Under the pieces are notes generated by a model. That model saw nothing but the letters and a program-made list of their open reading frames with translations. It was not told the origin of the DNA and searched no databases. DNA of 51,578 nucleotides from Lederbergia sp. NSJ-179. GTDB taxonomy: Bacteria > Bacillota > Bacilli > Bacillales > Bacillaceae_C. The translations under genes were made by a program, and so were the position numbers. Location of the stretch: contig NZ_JALIFP010000030.1 in assembly GCF_022867885.1 (NCBI RefSeq), positions 1-51,578 on the forward strand, written 5' to 3'. Shown piece by piece: positions 6,593 to 15,652 of the stretch; the stretch's first letter is position 1, and each line of letters opens with the position of its first letter.

Positions 6593-7012
6593 TCACTCCT
6601 TAATAATTTCACCTTTTTCTTCTATATAATCGGGCTCTTGTTCCTCTATAGAATCAAAGTCAATGTCTGGATGACCATTTATATTCACTAATTCATCATC
6701 TTTTAATCTATAATGAGTTATTTCTTTTTCATCATCTTCTTCTTTATCATAAACAACAACTTTTATATATTTTCCATTTTCCCACATTGTAATATCTGAA
6801 CTACTTCTCAAATCATTTCCGTAATCTATACTAGAACTATCATATTCTATATTATTTCGTTCAGCGATTTCTGACTCCACTTTCTCAATAGCTAAATTTA
6901 CTATATCTTCATAGGTTAAATTATTATTTGTTTTAGCTTCTGAATTTCCACATGCTACTAGACTGATAGAAAAAATCATCAGTACCATTATTTTTAACAC
7001 GTGTTTATGCAA
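6593..7012 (-). CDS. ICE lipoprotein, candidate exclusion factor
   Basis: The start TTG 7012 is chosen because GGAGGTG lies 5-8 bases upstream. The 139-residue protein begins with a signal peptide ending in the lipobox SLVACG and is otherwise acidic and hydrophilic (EKVESEIAERNNIEYDSSSI). It should be anchored to the outer face of the membrane. In ICEBs1 the lipoprotein YddJ, encoded in this same position behind cwlT and yddI, blocks redundant transfer by recognising the donor ConG. Sequence similarity to YddJ cannot be judged here, so exclusion is inferred from position and lipoprotein nature. Confidence 0.6.
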   Translation of the reverse strand: MHKHVLKIMVLMIFSISLVACGNSEAKTNNNLTYEDIVNLAIEKVESEIAERNNIEYDSSSIDYGNDLRSSSDITMWENGKYIKVVVYDKEEDDEKEITHYRLKDDELVNINGHPDIDFDSIEEQEPDYIEEKGEIIKE

Positions 7013-7064
7013 GAAAATCACCTCCAATTAGAATAATTTTCATTTAACCTATGATAACATATAA

Positions 7065-7556
7065 TCAATACTGAAAAAAATTAAAGTCAACAATACGCCA
7101 AACATCATCTTTATTTTCCATATCTAGTTCAATGAATGAATCCACCGAACTTACCGCACCATCCATTTCAATTTCATTTATAAACACACCTAAAACTTTT
7201 TGCCTACCCTCTTTTGATTTTCCTAAATAAACATCTAGATTATTCACAGTAGATTTCACTTCAGCTAATTTATCGTCATATTCTTCATTCCCATCAAAGT
7301 TTAATTCTTTTAATTTTTTCTCTGATACGTACATTTCTACATCTTCCCTTACTGGTTTGCCTTGATAATTAAAGTAGCCCATAATAAATTTTTCTGCTAT
7401 CTCACCAGCTTCTAAATGAATGACTTCTTCCAAACTCTCTAATTGACTTATTTCATTCTTTGCTTGCTTTAACTCATTTCTATAATTTTCATTCTTCACG
7501 AATAAAAAAACAATGGTTAAAACACCAACAATAATTAATGGTAAATACTTTTTCAT
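7065..7556 (-). CDS. Membrane-anchored conjugation accessory protein (YddI position)
   Basis: The 163-residue protein has one N-terminal membrane anchor (YLPLIIVGVLTIVFLFV), a coiled-coil stretch (NELKQAKNEISQLESLEEVI) and a folded outer domain ending WRIVDFNFFQY, reminiscent of small NTF2-like or VirB8-like domains. The ribosome site AGAGAGGTGATAG directly precedes the ATG. It follows cwlT, where ICEBs1 has yddI. Function unknown, but membership in the transfer operon is clear. Confidence 0.6.
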   Translation of the reverse strand: MKKYLPLIIVGVLTIVFLFVKNENYRNELKQAKNEISQLESLEEVIHLEAGEIAEKFIMGYFNYQGKPVREDVEMYVSEKKLKELNFDGNEEYDDKLAEVKSTVNNLDVYLGKSKEGRQKVLGVFINEIEMDGAVSSVDSFIELDMENKDDVWRIVDFNFFQY

Positions 7557-7589
7557 TCTATCACCTCTCTAAATCCGAATAGCATTCAA

Positions 7590-8654
7590 TTAATCTAACC
7601 CTAATGTTTTTCGAGGGTCAATTTTATCTTGATGTGCTTGACCTAATTTAGTTAAATGTTCCAAATGCAAATGATTTCCTGTACTATCCCCTGTCGTTCC
7701 ACACTTACCAACAGCTTGACCTTGACTAACCTTATCACCAAGAGAAACTTTTAATGAGGACATATGACCATACCGACTAAATTCATTATTTGCATGTTGC
7801 AAAGTAACATAATTTCCATAGCCAGTATTTCCATGAATGGCTTCTACAACCTTTCCGTCCTTAACCGCCATAATGTTATCACTAGGCGTACAGCCAAAAT
7901 CCACCCCACCATGAAAACTCTCTAACTCTCCTGTAATCGGATGCGTTCTCGGTCCAAAACCACTTGTAATTATAATTTCTTTTAACGGTAATGCCCAATC
8001 ACCACGAACATTTATAGGGGAATTATCTTCTTCAAGATAACGCATAACATTGTCTACATAGTTTACATCACCATAGCGAGACCACCCATTTTTTTTTGCC
8101 ATCATATTACTAAAATTAATGGCAACCTTCTTAGAATAACCCCCTCTTTCGTTCGCATAGGGTATAAATCCCGAACCAAAATTATAAGCTTGCAAAGAAA
8201 GCCTCACTTCTCCATCTGCTTCCTTCATGACTTGTGAAAAATATCTTGTTCCAACATCAATAGATACTTCTGGGTCTGTAATTGAATTGAGAGGGAGACC
8301 GAGACTTTCGGATGATTGCATTACATCTAAAACCCTACCTCCACTTTCTTGCATAGTCATAGCCATCAATACATCTACATGTTGTGATATGAAATATTTT
8401 TTGGCGTATTTCTCAAAATAAGCTTTATACCTCAATACTTCCGGCGCAATACCATTACCAGTATAAATATCCGTATATTCTTCATTTTCTTCTTCTCTCA
8501 GATGAGGCATTCCATCATCACTCATATTTATTGAATTAACAACAAAAAGAACCACTATACCAACGATAAAAAAGAAGAAGAGCAATAAAACAATTAAAAA
8601 GATTTTTATTTTCATTTTAGCCACTTTTACCCCAGGTATTTTATCTGTATTCAA
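7590..8654 (-). CDS. cwlT: Bifunctional cell-wall hydrolase CwlT-like (lytic transglycosylase + M23 peptidase)
   Basis: The likely start is TTG 8654, behind GGAGGTG. A membrane anchor comes first (IFLIVLLLFFFFIVGIVVL). Next is a lysozyme-like transglycosylase domain with the catalytic Glu in VLMAMTMQESGGR and the motifs LSLQAYNFGSGFI and GGYSKKVAINFS. The C-terminal M23 (LytM/lysostaphin) domain shows FHGGVDFGC, SRYGHMSSL and NHLHLEHL, which carry the zinc ligands. The enzyme opens peptidoglycan for the mating channel. ICEBs1 and Tn916 CwlT homologues end in an NlpC/P60 domain; here that domain is replaced by M23. It follows conG, as in ICEBs1. Confidence 0.9.
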   Translation of the reverse strand: MNTDKIPGVKVAKMKIKIFLIVLLLFFFFIVGIVVLFVVNSINMSDDGMPHLREEENEEYTDIYTGNGIAPEVLRYKAYFEKYAKKYFISQHVDVLMAMTMQESGGRVLDVMQSSESLGLPLNSITDPEVSIDVGTRYFSQVMKEADGEVRLSLQAYNFGSGFIPYANERGGYSKKVAINFSNMMAKKNGWSRYGDVNYVDNVMRYLEEDNSPINVRGDWALPLKEIIITSGFGPRTHPITGELESFHGGVDFGCTPSDNIMAVKDGKVVEAIHGNTGYGNYVTLQHANNEFSRYGHMSSLKVSLGDKVSQGQAVGKCGTTGDSTGNHLHLEHLTKLGQAHQDKIDPRKTLGLD

Positions 8655-8673
8655 TTCAAAAAACACCTCCACA

Positions 8674-8717
8674 AAAAACAAAAAGAGAATTGCCTATTAT
8701 AGCAATCCTCAATTCTC
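8674..8717 (-). terminator. Terminator-like hairpin at the conG stop codon
   Basis: GAGAATTG pairs with CAATTCTC (8685-8692 and 8710-8717), followed on the minus strand by TTTTTGTTTTTT. It overlaps the conG stop and leaves no room for a new promoter before cwlT, so cwlT needs read-through. Confidence 0.8.
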
Positions 8718-10814
8718 ATCTCTTTCTTTTTTCCTTTCTTCTACAGATGATACTTTTCTACTTCGTTGCGCATTCAAACCTGTATCATGATGAACCTCTG
8801 TATGACTACGATTTTCTTTCTTCACACTGTCTACATCTCTTTCATTCGTGTTTTCTGGCTGTGTAGTTCGTTCTACAGAATGTTCTCTATCATGATGAGG
8901 TTCAGCATAACCACGATTTTCTTCATTCACACCACTAATATCTTTTTCATTTGTATTTTCCGGCTGTGAAGTTCGTTCTACAGAATGTTCTTTGTCATGA
9001 TAAGATTCAGCATGACCACGATTTTCTTCATTCACACCACCAATATCTTTTTCATTTGTATTTTCTGACTGTGAAGTTCGTTCTTTTGATGGGTCATCTG
9101 TTTCCAATGGTACAGGTACTGCTTTATCCCCATCATCCTTTTTCTTTCTCTGTGGAGAACGTTTAGTATCCACACCCTTGCCATTTTCAGTACCTTTTCT
9201 TTCCTCCCTCATACTCGTTCGATTCGTTTTTGCACTCTGTTTAGAATCACTTTTTTCATCTCCATAATTCATTGGAGATTCCCTCTTTTGAGAACGTCTT
9301 TCTTGTAATCTCTTTTTCGCATTAGAAAATTGATTACTATAATACTGGTTCATATTTGGCATAATGTTTCCATCAACTGTTTGAACACGTCCTGCCGTAA
9401 CAAAACTAATAATTTTATTTCTCTTAATTATGATTAAGAAAAATATCACAATCAAAAGCACCACATGTAACAAATACATTCCTGTATCGACCGGTTTTAC
9501 AAATAGATACATGGAATATGTTAACAGATAAACAACAAATAAAAGTAAACCTAACAAACCTTTCGTTAAAAAAATGGTCACTATATTACCTAATGCCTTA
9601 AAACCTGTCATTGCAAAATGAGGAATAAAACTTAAAACAAACGCAAAAGGTAAAGCTAAAGCTATGAATATCGCTAACAATTGTAATGCAAAATTGATTA
9701 AACCTAATAATAAAAAGGGAATAGACAAACCAATTACAATGAAGAAAGTCAAAAATACTATACCCGATTGTTTAAAAGCTGAACCCGAAGCTACATTCGT
9801 ATTTCCGTTTTTATTTACTTCAAGATGGGCATGACCGATTCTATACGCTGAACCTTCTGAGTTTAATTTAAAAGCCAGCATTCTTTCCGAACGTGGAAAA
9901 GCTTGAAATCCAAAACCTAAATCTTTAATCTTATCATCAGCATTAATTTCTTTTTCATCTGTTTTACCATAGTTAATTAAAAGGTATGGTCGTTTTAATG
10001 CTAAATCAAAATAAATATTACGAACGACCGCAATTGTACCTTCTATCTTCTCATTTTCATCAATATCATTAATCCCTGCATAAACACCCTCTCTCTTATC
10101 ATCAAAAATCCCTAAAATACCATCACCTGCACTTACTAAAGTAGATTGTATCTCTCCCGAAAGTGCATTCATACTTTTTAATAAATAACTGGCATTCGAT
10201 ACCCAATAACCGGCAACAATTAAAACAACCACAAACAACATAAATTTTCTAAAAGATTCTCTGGCATTTCCTTTGGTAAAAAATATAAAAACAAGATAGC
10301 CACATAAAAATGCAAACAATATTTCTGCAAAATGCTCCTTTAAAACTTCATATATACTACCCGAAACACTTTCAATATCATCCGCAAAATCATCCAATTT
10401 ATTTAACGTAAATAATTGTAAAGAACTATCTGTAACTTTAACCACATTTTGAATAATACCCATAAAAAAGTTATTGATTGAATACAAATTAAAACCAAAT
10501 ATTCCACTTGTATCTTCATTATTCACCATATAGCGTTCGAGTGGATATTTTTTTATTTCTAATTGAACACCACCCTCTTCCTTTTCCTTTGCCTTATCCA
10601 TATACTTAAAAGGTTTATATTCTTTGTCAAATATTTTCCCGAAAAGTTTGAGAATAAAATCTCCAACTGGAAAATCATCATCAATCAAATCAGAGAGATT
10701 CCCACTTGTATCAACCTCTTCATCATCTTCCGCAAGAACAACTGATGATGTCACGAAACATAAAAATAATGCAGTAAGCAGAATTAACAACCATTTTTTA
10801 TTCTTCATTGGCAT
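8709..10814 (-). CDS. conG: ConG/TrbL-VirB6-like mating-channel membrane protein
   Basis: The 701-residue protein has a cleavable signal (KKWLLILLTALFLCFVTSSVVLAE), a large extracellular N-terminal domain, and about seven membrane helices between residues 160 and 475 (for example LFAFLCGYLVFIFF, FLTFFIVIGLSIPFLLLGL and LLHVVLLIVIFFLIII). A long hydrophilic C-terminal tail is rich in E, K, R, N and S. Size, topology and place between conE and cwlT match ICEBs1 ConG, the VirB6-like pore component. The tail contains three 35-residue repeats (residues 578-682). The start lies a few bases inside the previous gene, with AAGGATTTGA as the ribosome site. Confidence 0.9.
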   Translation of the reverse strand: MPMKNKKWLLILLTALFLCFVTSSVVLAEDDEEVDTSGNLSDLIDDDFPVGDFILKLFGKIFDKEYKPFKYMDKAKEKEEGGVQLEIKKYPLERYMVNNEDTSGIFGFNLYSINNFFMGIIQNVVKVTDSSLQLFTLNKLDDFADDIESVSGSIYEVLKEHFAEILFAFLCGYLVFIFFTKGNARESFRKFMLFVVVLIVAGYWVSNASYLLKSMNALSGEIQSTLVSAGDGILGIFDDKREGVYAGINDIDENEKIEGTIAVVRNIYFDLALKRPYLLINYGKTDEKEINADDKIKDLGFGFQAFPRSERMLAFKLNSEGSAYRIGHAHLEVNKNGNTNVASGSAFKQSGIVFLTFFIVIGLSIPFLLLGLINFALQLLAIFIALALPFAFVLSFIPHFAMTGFKALGNIVTIFLTKGLLGLLLFVVYLLTYSMYLFVKPVDTGMYLLHVVLLIVIFFLIIIKRNKIISFVTAGRVQTVDGNIMPNMNQYYSNQFSNAKKRLQERRSQKRESPMNYGDEKSDSKQSAKTNRTSMREERKGTENGKGVDTKRSPQRKKKDDGDKAVPVPLETDDPSKERTSQSENTNEKDIGGVNEENRGHAESYHDKEHSVERTSQPENTNEKDISGVNEENRGYAEPHHDREHSVERTTQPENTNERDVDSVKKENRSHTEVHHDTGLNAQRSRKVSSVEERKKERDEN
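8769..9083 (-). repeat. Three 105-bp in-frame repeats in the conG tail
   Basis: Each unit encodes 35 residues starting ERTSQPENTNEKDI and ending with a His-rich part such as HHDREHSV. Units one and two are nearly identical; the third is more diverged (ERTTQPENTNERDVDSV). The repeats keep frame and have no hydrophobic residues in runs, so they form an extended cytoplasmic or exterior tail. Confidence 0.9.
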
Positions 10815-10989
10815 TCAAATCCTTTATAAAATCTAGTATCCTTTCACAGGCACTTACGCCACCACGACAATAAGCTAAAAATTCCGCATCTGTTTTTCCT
10901 TGTTTCCTTCCTTCCTCCAAGCCTTTCAATCTCTCAAAATTAATTTGTAACCCTTTTACAAACGACTTTAAAAAAATTTCATTTTGCAT
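10798..10989 (-). CDS. Small ICE protein of unknown function
   Basis: The protein has 63 residues, is mostly helical (KSFVKGLQINFERLKGLEEG) and contains two cysteines (LAYCRGGVSACERILDFI). It overlaps the conG start by 17 bases, so translation is coupled. It has no counterpart that I recognise in ICEBs1. A terminator-like hairpin lies upstream at 11010-11038. Confidence 0.55.
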   Translation of the reverse strand: MQNEIFLKSFVKGLQINFERLKGLEEGRKQGKTDAEFLAYCRGGVSACERILDFIKDLNANEE

Positions 10990-11009
10990 TTCCTCACCAG
11001 CCTTTCAAA

Positions 11010-11038
11010 TAAAAAAGTGACTACCTTTCGATAGCCAC
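11010..11038 (-). terminator. Terminator-like hairpin inside the transfer operon
   Basis: GTGGCTA pairs with TAGTCAC with one G-T pair (11017-11023 and 11032-11038), followed on the minus strand by TTTTTTATTTG. The stem sequence resembles the hairpin behind conE, suggesting a common origin. Confidence 0.7.
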
Positions 11039-11056
11039 CCTTGAAAAAATTACTAC

Positions 11057-11341
11057 TTAGAGCTCAATACAAGTTTCATAATAAAGGTATCTGTCACGCT
11101 GTTCTTCCACCAAAAATAATTCAAAAACAAAATTGTAACTTATATCTTTTTGCGAATGACGTTTTGTAATTGTAAAATTTACATTTCCATCTTCCCTCAA
11201 ATTATCGTTCGAATAATCAATAGCCTCTCTAATTATTTCCTCTAACTTTTCAGACATATCTAATTCCAATAGTTTTTCTTCCAACTCCACATAATTTTCT
11301 AATTCAGAAATATACATCATACCTAAAACATTCTCATTCAT
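11057..11341 (-). CDS. Small acidic ICE protein of unknown function
   Basis: The 94-residue protein is acidic, with a helical N-terminal half (SELENYVELEEKLLELDMSE) and a beta-rich end (NVNFTITKRHSQKDISYNFV). GGAG precedes the ATG. It sits alone between two terminator-like hairpins (11362-11396 and 11010-11038), like an inserted cassette between conE and the next gene. In ICEBs1 this position holds yddF, but I see no clear similarity to it. Confidence 0.55.
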   Translation of the reverse strand: MNENVLGMMYISELENYVELEEKLLELDMSEKLEEIIREAIDYSNDNLREDGNVNFTITKRHSQKDISYNFVFELFLVEEQRDRYLYYETCIEL

Positions 11342-11361
11342 TAAATCATCTCCTTTTTTTA

Positions 11362-11396
11362 TATTAAAAAATGGCTACCAATTATGGATAGCCATT
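11362..11396 (-). terminator. Terminator-like hairpin behind conE
   Basis: AATGGCTA (11370-11377) pairs perfectly with TAGCCATT (11389-11396) and is followed on the minus strand by TTTTTTAATAT. Only about 30 bases separate it from the next start codon. Confidence 0.8.
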
Positions 11397-11400
11397 CCAT

Positions 11401-13905
11401 CTATAAATATTTTTCCTCTGCATAGGCAACCGCCGATTTATTGATTGTTTCCAATGCTCCCTCCCATTCTTCAAAAAGACATTCAATCGTAACTTTTGAG
11501 GTTCTACCGAACATATCTTTCATCAAACATTGACCTTGTAACATGTTATCTAACATTTCTATATTTTCCTCACTGGATTCCATGTTCATCCATTTTAAAA
11601 TATCGGGACGTTCGTTTTCTTCATCAAAAGCAAAAGCTACACCAAAGTTCCCTGTTTCATTCTCCTTTTCTCGTAAAGCGTCTTTGGTAGATTGTGAGAT
11701 AAAATATAAAGCATTATTATAGCTACGCCCAACACGCTTCATCTGTTTTTCGACCTTTTTTCCCTGTTGAGACGAAATAATAACCCACGCCTCATCAATA
11801 AATTCTACGGTTTGCTCATCTTTATTCCGGCCAAACAATTCACAGTATTTCCCCAAAGCCAGCATAATCGAATTTGATTTACGCTGACTATTTGTATAAG
11901 TTTCAACACTTGCAGTTGCTTCTGGTAAATCAATATTTTCAATTTCAATAATGCTAATTCTATCGGTTAATGATAATGCAGAATTAGAACCATCATGTAC
12001 ACATAGCTTTAATATAGAATCAGCAACTACTTCATATAAAAAATCGCCTGCTTTTTTTACAGACCGTTCATTGCTATTTTGCATAATCTCAATTATATGC
12101 ATTGAGCCTACTTGTTCACCTTTTTGTTTTCTTTCGAGTACTTCTGATATAGCCTTTAAGAAAGCTGTATGAATTTCATCTTTCCCTTTAAAATCATAAA
12201 CTTCCGAAAAAATATCTTGAATCAATTCTTTGGCTTGAGAAGATGGTAAAAAAGCTACTGGGTCTAATGCTCCCCAGTTATCTTTATCTTCAAAATCCAA
12301 AGTTATAAATTTAAACTTTTCCAAGTGCTCAACAAATAAAGGAAAATCACGTCTAATGATGCTATCATTTATAACTTTATTTATCCATTTCCTTATTTCT
12401 TTTTTAGGGTCAATGTATAAGGATTTTATATTTAAGAGTGTTACATAAATAAATAACAACTTTGCAAGATATGATTTCCCACTGCCTGTATCACCTGTAA
12501 TCAGAACATGTGGACTTCTATATTTACTACCTCGAATATTTTGGTTTGCAAGCATTGGATGAAAGAATACAGGGTCACGACTTGATAATTTGGCACTTTC
12601 TAAATCCTTATGTTTATGAAACCTATCAACCCAGCCTATAAAAAAGCCAATCTTATTTCCAATTTCAGAATTTACGCCAAACAAACTTTCTCCCAAACCG
12701 TCTTGAGTAGTCGATTGCAACCAATTTCTATTCGTTGCTTCTAACTTTTCCCCAGGCAATGTTCTATAGAATAAACTTAATTGGTCAGCCGTTGGAATAC
12801 GGCAAATAATATTTAATTGTTTGAAATAACGCACCACCTGTTTAGCACGTAACAAACTTTCTTTTTTCGTCCTGCCAGTTACAGCAATCGTGGCAAGCCA
12901 ATTCATTACAGATACATCATGATTTTTTAATTCTTGCTGTAAATTTCTCATTAAATAATGACTATCTACAACAGAATCATCTACGAAATCACCTGTTTTT
13001 GCTTGTTCATTCGCTGATTCTTTTAACTCTCTCCCCTTTAAATTCACCTTCATTTTTGATTTTCCTTTACCTTCTGAATGAATTTTAAAATCTACACATA
13101 CCTCAAAAGGTAAAGATTGGGCTTCATAAAAAATATCGCTCTCTGCCATATTATCCGGAAATTCATCAATCACGACAAAAGTTAAATAACCTTCATCTTG
13201 CTCACTACTTATTTTCAAAGTAGATGATTCCGTAGGGTCAATAATAGAATTTGTTATCGCCTTAATATTTCCATGTTCCTCCTCCTCACTTACATCATGT
13301 TTCAAACCAGCAATATAATCATAACGATTAACATAAATCAATTCATTTTCTTTTAATCTTGACCCATTGACACCAGCAACCATTTTATAAATTGTATCTT
13401 CCAATTCCTCAAATTGATTAAAAAAAGAAGTGGGAACATTTTGTTCCCAACCTAAATAGTTTACAAACATATCCGTTACATTCGAAAAAATAGAATAAAC
13501 ATTGTCTTTTAATCGACCATCTACATTTACAAATGCATTTTTTAACTTAATTCCAACAATAAAATCATTTTTTGTCATATTTCCTAAACGTGACCTTAAA
13601 ATATTTTCTGTTTCCCCTAGGTAATAACGTCCAACATTTTCACTATCCTTCGACAAACCCAAACTTAAATCCTCAAAACGTTCTTTCAAACGGAACTCTT
13701 GAGGATACATTCTCAAATGAAAATCTTCATAAGCTGTGATATCCTCAAAAAACATTTTCCAATTTCTTTTATAATTGGCTACCACTTTTTGATTTTGAAT
13801 AGGAATCGATTCACTTTTTATACGATAATATGCGAACACGTCTCCCGTTCTCGTTAATAGCATATTGTTCTTTATTGTTTTCAATGCTGGTTTCAGTTTG
13901 GTCAT
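11401..13905 (-). CDS. conE: ConE, VirB4-like conjugation ATPase
   Basis: The start is uncertain. ATG 13905 (MTKLKPALKTIKNNMLL) gives 834 residues, close to ICEBs1 ConE; a GTG lies at 13929. The C-terminal half holds the ATPase: Walker A in LITGDTGSGKSYLAKLLF, the Walker B region in VEFIDEAWVI, and the VirB4 motif in YFISQSTKDALRE as RSYNNALYFISQSTKDAL. It powers the transfer apparatus at the inner face of the membrane together with ConB and ConQ. The gene overlaps conD by roughly 95 bases in another frame, an unusually deep overlap that depends on the start choice. Confidence 0.93.
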   Translation of the reverse strand: MTKLKPALKTIKNNMLLTRTGDVFAYYRIKSESIPIQNQKVVANYKRNWKMFFEDITAYEDFHLRMYPQEFRLKERFEDLSLGLSKDSENVGRYYLGETENILRSRLGNMTKNDFIVGIKLKNAFVNVDGRLKDNVYSIFSNVTDMFVNYLGWEQNVPTSFFNQFEELEDTIYKMVAGVNGSRLKENELIYVNRYDYIAGLKHDVSEEEEHGNIKAITNSIIDPTESSTLKISSEQDEGYLTFVVIDEFPDNMAESDIFYEAQSLPFEVCVDFKIHSEGKGKSKMKVNLKGRELKESANEQAKTGDFVDDSVVDSHYLMRNLQQELKNHDVSVMNWLATIAVTGRTKKESLLRAKQVVRYFKQLNIICRIPTADQLSLFYRTLPGEKLEATNRNWLQSTTQDGLGESLFGVNSEIGNKIGFFIGWVDRFHKHKDLESAKLSSRDPVFFHPMLANQNIRGSKYRSPHVLITGDTGSGKSYLAKLLFIYVTLLNIKSLYIDPKKEIRKWINKVINDSIIRRDFPLFVEHLEKFKFITLDFEDKDNWGALDPVAFLPSSQAKELIQDIFSEVYDFKGKDEIHTAFLKAISEVLERKQKGEQVGSMHIIEIMQNSNERSVKKAGDFLYEVVADSILKLCVHDGSNSALSLTDRISIIEIENIDLPEATASVETYTNSQRKSNSIMLALGKYCELFGRNKDEQTVEFIDEAWVIISSQQGKKVEKQMKRVGRSYNNALYFISQSTKDALREKENETGNFGVAFAFDEENERPDILKWMNMESSEENIEMLDNMLQGQCLMKDMFGRTSKVTIECLFEEWEGALETINKSAVAYAEEKYL

Positions 13906-14332
13906 TCTCTTTATCCACCACCCATACACATTCTTTAAATGTTATTTTTTTCTCATTCATCCACTCTACTTCTTTCCCATTACAAAACTTCTTTTTAGGA
14001 ATTTTTATCCCGAATAAATATTTGACATAATCATAAATGAACATATAAATATTTTTGCCTTCAGGCTTTATTTTCGTTACAAGCCACGTAAATAATAACG
14101 GAACACAAACTAAAAATATAAACCACGTATTCGAAAATGCATACGGATAAAATTTCCTTATTATCCAACCTACTAAAAATGTGATAATTAGAAAGACCAC
14201 AAAATTTAATGCAGGAATCAATTCAATTGTAAAAGGCAGATAATAATTATCTGTTATCTGCCTAATTTTCTTTGGTTCCCTTAGAGCCCTTCTATAATTA
14301 AATACCACTCTACTTTCTTTTTTCTCTGCCAT
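13811..14332 (-). CDS. conD: ConD/TcpE-family conjugation membrane protein
   Basis: The 173-residue protein starts with a basic segment (FNYRRALREPKKIRQITDNY) followed by two membrane helices (ALNFVVFLIITFLVGWII and WFIFLVCVPLLFTWLVT). This is the TcpE/ConD pattern (LxxPRxIY...l), part of the membrane channel. The hydrophilic C-terminus overlaps the conE start. It lies between conC and conE exactly as in ICEBs1 and Tn916. Confidence 0.85.
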   Translation of the reverse strand: MAEKKESRVVFNYRRALREPKKIRQITDNYYLPFTIELIPALNFVVFLIITFLVGWIIRKFYPYAFSNTWFIFLVCVPLLFTWLVTKIKPEGKNIYMFIYDYVKYLFGIKIPKKKFCNGKEVEWMNEKKITFKECVWVVDKENDQTETSIENNKEQYAINENGRRVRILSYKK

Positions 14333-14344
14333 ATTATCACTCTC

Positions 14345-14593
14345 TTACAGCTTATTCATGAAGGCTTCAATCCAACCGGCAACTGTGTCCCAATTTCGAA
14401 CTACAAAATAAACAATTCCTCCAACGATACAGCACACAATAATCGCACCAAATTTAAATTTGGCTAAATGTTTTGTGACTAGGAAAATAATAATAATGAC
14501 TATCGCTTGCTGAACAATTTCCAACGCCCAATTCTCTATTCCTCCTAAAGTAGGCAAATCAGCAGCCAAAACCAAGTGATTAAAAAAGTCCAT
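14345..14593 (-). CDS. conC: ConC/TcpD-like small conjugation membrane protein
   Basis: The protein has 82 residues and two membrane helices (IVQQAIVIIIIFLVTKHL and FGAIIVCCIVGGIVYFVV), the size and topology of ICEBs1 ConC (YddC). It is 12 bases from both neighbouring genes. The role as a channel component follows from homologues. Confidence 0.8.
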   Translation of the reverse strand: MDFFNHLVLAADLPTLGGIENWALEIVQQAIVIIIIFLVTKHLAKFKFGAIIVCCIVGGIVYFVVRNWDTVAGWIEAFMNKL

Positions 14594-14605
14594 TTTTCAT
14601 TCCTC

Positions 14606-15652
14606 CTAATTATAAATAAAATTTTTCACATAATAATTTCTTCCATTTTTAGAAATTGTCATTTCTACTGGATTAACTTGCTGTATATTTGTCAATTCGT
14701 CTCTAAAAACCACCTCCATCAATGCCTTGTAATGTTTGCCATCTACATAGATTTTTAAATTTCTTATTTCTTTAAATAAAAAAGAACCATTTAACGTTTG
14801 TGGGTCATCCATCAGATACGCCATTTCGTCAACTGGTTCTGTAGCATACTTTTCAAAAAAAGTATTTAGAAATTCATTGATATTTTCTTTTTCATTTCCG
14901 TTATATTCTTCTAAGTCAACCTCTTTCGTTTCATATTCTATATTTCCGGCTAAGGAAGGAACTTCTGTAAAATATGGAACGGATTGAACGCTAAACAAAC
15001 CATTTTCATAAACAATAGGAATGTTTAACAACAAAGTATTTTTTTCTTCCTCTGTTTCAATTTCGATTTCAATTTCCTTCTTTTTCTTTTTACCCTCTCC
15101 CTTGACAACCTCCTTTTCTACTTCCCTTTGCAATTCATTTTTAAATGTAACCTTATATTGAAAAAGATTTCTTTCCCCTTCATCTTCCACATGAAAAAGG
15201 TTAAGGGATTCTAACTGCCTTGTACCATTTACTTGTTCTAAATTGTATAAAGGATTTTTTTCATTATTAAACGTGTCATTAAAAACCATATATTCTTTCA
15301 AATTATTGGCTCTTTTTTGTAAAGCTTCGCTTTCATTTGAAACATTAATATACTCTCTAATAAAATTGGACAAAAATTCATGCGCAGATTCAACAGGAAT
15401 TTCTTCTATCACTTCCTTATCCTCATTCGCCTGTACCAATCTATTTGTTTCATTCAAAGTGGAACGAGTGTTTAAAGACAATAACACTGAAATTGTCGCT
15501 AAAAATAACATTCCTAAAATTAATGACCAAATAAAAAAAGCTGTTCGCTTTGATGTATCTTTGCGCACAGGGTTTTTCTCTTTTTTTGGTCGTTCTATTT
15601 GTTCAATTTTATCAACAACTTTATTCTTTTTTAATTTATCTTTTATACTCAT
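14606..15652 (-). CDS. conB: ConB/TcpC-family (VirB8-like) conjugation protein
   Basis: The 348-residue protein has a basic cytoplasmic start (MSIKDKLKKNKVVDKIEQIE), one membrane helix (FFIWSLILGMLFLATISVLL) and an outer region with two NTF2-like folds separated by a highly charged linker (KEVVKGEGKKKKKEIEIEIE). TcpC/ConB proteins are bitopic scaffold parts of the channel. The start codon overlaps the stop of the upstream gene (ATGA type). The long K/E linker between the two folds is longer than I expect for the family. Confidence 0.88.
   Translation of the reverse strand: MSIKDKLKKNKVVDKIEQIERPKKEKNPVRKDTSKRTAFFIWSLILGMLFLATISVLLSLNTRSTLNETNRLVQANEDKEVIEEIPVESAHEFLSNFIREYINVSNESEALQKRANNLKEYMVFNDTFNNEKNPLYNLEQVNGTRQLESLNLFHVEDEGERNLFQYKVTFKNELQREVEKEVVKGEGKKKKKEIEIEIETEEEKNTLLLNIPIVYENGLFSVQSVPYFTEVPSLAGNIEYETKEVDLEEYNGNEKENINEFLNTFFEKYATEPVDEMAYLMDDPQTLNGSFLFKEIRNLKIYVDGKHYKALMEVVFRDELTNIQQVNPVEMTISKNGRNYYVKNFIYN

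Noticed and set aside
8766-9166. Rightward open frames opposite the conG tail
   Set aside because: Antisense shadows of the in-frame 105-bp repeats, with no start signals.
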